From contig NZ_CP076443.1 of the NCBI RefSeq assembly GCF_018866345.1, forward strand, positions 1,325,501 to 1,389,500: a stretch of 64,000 nt of DNA, in the 5' to 3' direction. Origin of the DNA: Gemella sp. zg-570. Its GTDB lineage: Bacteria > Bacillota > Bacilli > Staphylococcales > Gemellaceae. This document shows, piece after piece, positions 63,778 to 64,000 of the stretch. Positions within the stretch are counted from its first letter, which is position 1. Every line of letters starts with the position of its first letter. The translations under genes were made by a program, and so were the position numbers. The notes under the pieces were generated by a model, which saw nothing but the letters and a program-made list of their open reading frames with translations, made no database searches and was not told the DNA's origin.

Positions 63778-64000
63778 TTAGTTGTTTTTTAATTTCCAAT
63801 AACCTTTTTTTGAACTTCCGATATATTCTAATTTATTTTCTTTTTTTAGTTTTGCAAGTTCTCTTCTAATTGTAGATTTTGATAAACTCAATATATCTTT
63901 CATTTCATCTGCTGTTATCTGTGGATTATTTTTAATTAGTTGAATGATTTGTTCGCCTCTGTTAATAAATATTAATTTTTGGGTGTCATTTTGGGTGTCG
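63778..64000 (-). CDS. C-terminal end of a probable AlbA_2-type regulator (runs off the window)
   Basis: The last 73 residues of a minus-strand gene whose start lies beyond base 64000. They include INRGEQIIQLIKNNPQ, EMKDILSLSKSTIRRELAKL and GYWKLKNN: a winged helix-turn-helix. This is the C-terminal layout of AlbA_2 (Schlafen-type) regulators such as the complete one at 45830, which likewise precedes a backbone gene and ends at a terminator. A DeoR-like or other winged-helix protein is the alternative. Confidence 0.6.
   Translation of the reverse strand, partial: DTQNDTQKLIFINRGEQIIQLIKNNPQITADEMKDILSLSKSTIRRELAKLKKENKLEYIGSSKKGYWKLKNN

Larger units (their letters stand above)
20511..64000. 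mobile_element. Integrative and conjugative element (left end and most of the transfer region; right end outside the window)
   Basis: Evidence is the gene set: three serine recombinases at one end, MobC and a MobA relaxase, VirD4, VirB4, PrgI, VirB6-like protein, Maff2, CHAP hydrolase, DUF4315, DUF4366, PcfB, DUF6017-type Rep, SSB and SNF2/methylase. This is the kit of Tn1549-like Gram-positive ICEs. The left end is set near 20511-20583, where the recombinase terminator meets the cut mod gene. The right end and attR are not in the window. Cargo is the defence operon at 29497-37200. An alternative left boundary is 18606, if the SNF2 fragment belongs to the element. Confidence 0.85.

Overview
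The window is very AT-rich and its gene content is that of a Bacillota (Firmicutes) bacterium. A YSIRK-type signal peptide, SSURE-like surface repeats, LPXTG-type sorting signals and two oxidative pentose phosphate genes make a Gemella- or Streptococcus-like organism the best guess; Gemella is favoured because of the very low GC. The species is inference, not proven.

Bases 1-18,540 look like ordinary chromosome. On the minus strand is a small housekeeping cluster: an RluA-family pseudouridine synthase, NAD kinase and a DUF402 protein. It is followed by a YtxH-like protein, a 42-residue peptide that is little more than an LPXTG sorting signal, a BrnQ branched-chain amino acid carrier with a CodY-box-like site, an HD-domain phosphohydrolase divergent from a UPF0371 (DUF1846) protein, and two related small-secreted-peptide/membrane-protein modules, one of them broken. 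Then come a SSURE-repeat surface protein, an OmpR-type two-component system, a decayed TetR-like gene and overlapping gnd-zwf.

Bases 18,540-20,560 are scar tissue. They hold a 5' fragment of a giant SNF2/methylase gene (an 1178-bp direct repeat of the intact copy at 44.6-45.8 kb, with one nonsense change), then remnants of a type III restriction-modification operon (res and mod). The mod remnant is cut at its methylase motif, next to the recombinase genes of the large element.

From about 20.5 kb to the window end lies an integrative and conjugative element (ICE) of the Tn1549-like broad family. Its left end carries three tandem large serine recombinases, a sigma-like regulator, a candidate oriT and the MobC/MobA relaxase pair. 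The conjugation backbone (37.3-64 kb, all minus strand) encodes a Rep of the DUF6017 type with an internal 23-bp iteron array, PcfB, the VirD4 coupling protein, SSB, Maff2, a VirB6-like protein, PrgI, VirB4, a CHAP hydrolase, DUF4315 and DUF4366 proteins, a coiled-coil surface protein, topoisomerase III, a C5 DNA methyltransferase, an AlbA_2 protein, the 2582-residue SNF2/methylase and a second SSB.

Between the relaxase and the backbone is the most interesting cargo: a six-gene, tightly packed operon (37,200 down to 29,497). It encodes an XRE regulator, a split methylase-like subunit, a GIY-YIG + helicase + N6-adenine methyltransferase protein, a SLATT membrane protein, a CD-NTase (SMODS-type nucleotidyltransferase) and a Schlafen/AlbA_2 protein. 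It reads as a composite defence locus joining DNA restriction to a nucleotide-signal/membrane-effector pair.
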